In this document: positions 63,909 to 64,000 of the stretch, piece by piece | How positions within the stretch are numbered: position 1 is the stretch's first letter | Layout of the letters: every line of letters begins with the position of its first letter | Assembly (NCBI RefSeq): GCF_900129095.1 | Contig: NZ_FQVA01000006.1 | Coordinates: forward strand, 83,830 to 147,829 | From: Microbulbifer donghaiensis | GTDB taxonomy: Bacteria > Pseudomonadota > Gammaproteobacteria > Pseudomonadales > Cellvibrionaceae | Reading direction: 5' to 3' | DNA length: 64,000 bases | The notes under the pieces: generated by a model | Told to the model about the DNA's origin: nothing | The model's input: only the letters and a program-made list of their open reading frames with translations | The model's database searches: none | Program-made: the position numbers and the translations under genes

Positions 63909-64000
63909 AATTCCCCAAATATTCGATAAGGTGAGGCCCGTAACTTGCCTCCACAAGTTACCGGTGTGGCAGCTCGATGCCTGGTAGGCGCAGGTATAAC

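Noticed and set aside
63758..64000. Minus-strand frame open from the window edge through attC-like palindrome 2
   Set aside because: It would encode most of the palindrome, has no visible start within the window and no recognisable domain. A truncated upstream gene reading into the repeat is possible but cannot be supported.

Overview
The window looks like chromosomal DNA from a GC-rich, aerobic, Gram-negative gammaproteobacterium, probably marine and of the Microbulbifer/Cellvibrionales type. That placement is an inference from gene content (outer-membrane barrels, LolA-like and RND exporters, AhpC/AhpF, periplasmic amidohydrolases, an LtaS-like sulfatase-fold enzyme); no rRNA or universal marker gene is present. 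About 60 protein genes are supported. I recognised no rRNA, tRNA, phage, insertion sequence or CRISPR array.

Layout. (1) 1-12.2 kb is a sulfide/persulfide locus: SulP permease, a split YeeE/YedE sulfur transporter, a two-cysteine ArsR-family (BigR/SqrR-type) repressor, an MMPL/LolA-like/outer-membrane-barrel trio, a DUF2892 protein, a rhodanese, a persulfide dioxygenase, a TIGR01244-type protein and a second SulP permease. AT-rich boxes of the form ATTAG-N6-CTAAT lie before the repressor, three times before the MMPL gene, and over the dioxygenase promoter, so the locus looks like one regulon that includes the exporter trio. (2) 12.2-20.8 kb holds a GNAT, an alpha/beta hydrolase, small hypotheticals, a GFA protein, ahpCF with an OxyR-like half site, a DUF2157/GDYXXLXY pair, a CPBP protease and ExoD. 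(3) 20.8-26 kb has an RND pump with its adaptor and an NAD(P)-binding protein. (4) 26-32.4 kb is a lower-GC block with a DUF2235 (Tle1-like) hydrolase divergent from a 1516-residue multi-pass protein that I do not recognise. (5) 32.5-34.2 kb has small genes (GNAT, STAS-like, cupin) and a 42-codon ORF with a strong ribosome binding site.

(6) 34.5-44.3 kb is an exported amidohydrolase cluster: four YtcJ-like enzymes (two a tandem duplication), one decayed 3' remnant of a fifth copy, a serine hydrolase and an outer-membrane protein. (7) 44.4-57.5 kb carries a pyruvate-kinase-like protein ending in a 9-bp tandem repeat, an LtaS-like enzyme, catalase, DUF202, SnoaL-like and thioesterase genes, a LysR/Ntn-hydrolase pair and a Tat-exported aldo/keto reductase operon. 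(8) 57.5-64 kb is accessory: small membrane proteins, an alpha/beta hydrolase, a probably 5'-truncated GNAT, a second Ntn-hydrolase/LysR pair, and two related attC-like palindromes bracketing a GNAT-like gene with a 53-residue coupled ORF, suggesting part of a sedentary integron.

The two most interesting points are the persulfide-sensor boxes wired to an envelope exporter trio, and the integron-like cassettes at the right edge. Gene starts were moved inside the longest frames where a ribosome binding site, signal peptide or homologue alignment favoured it.
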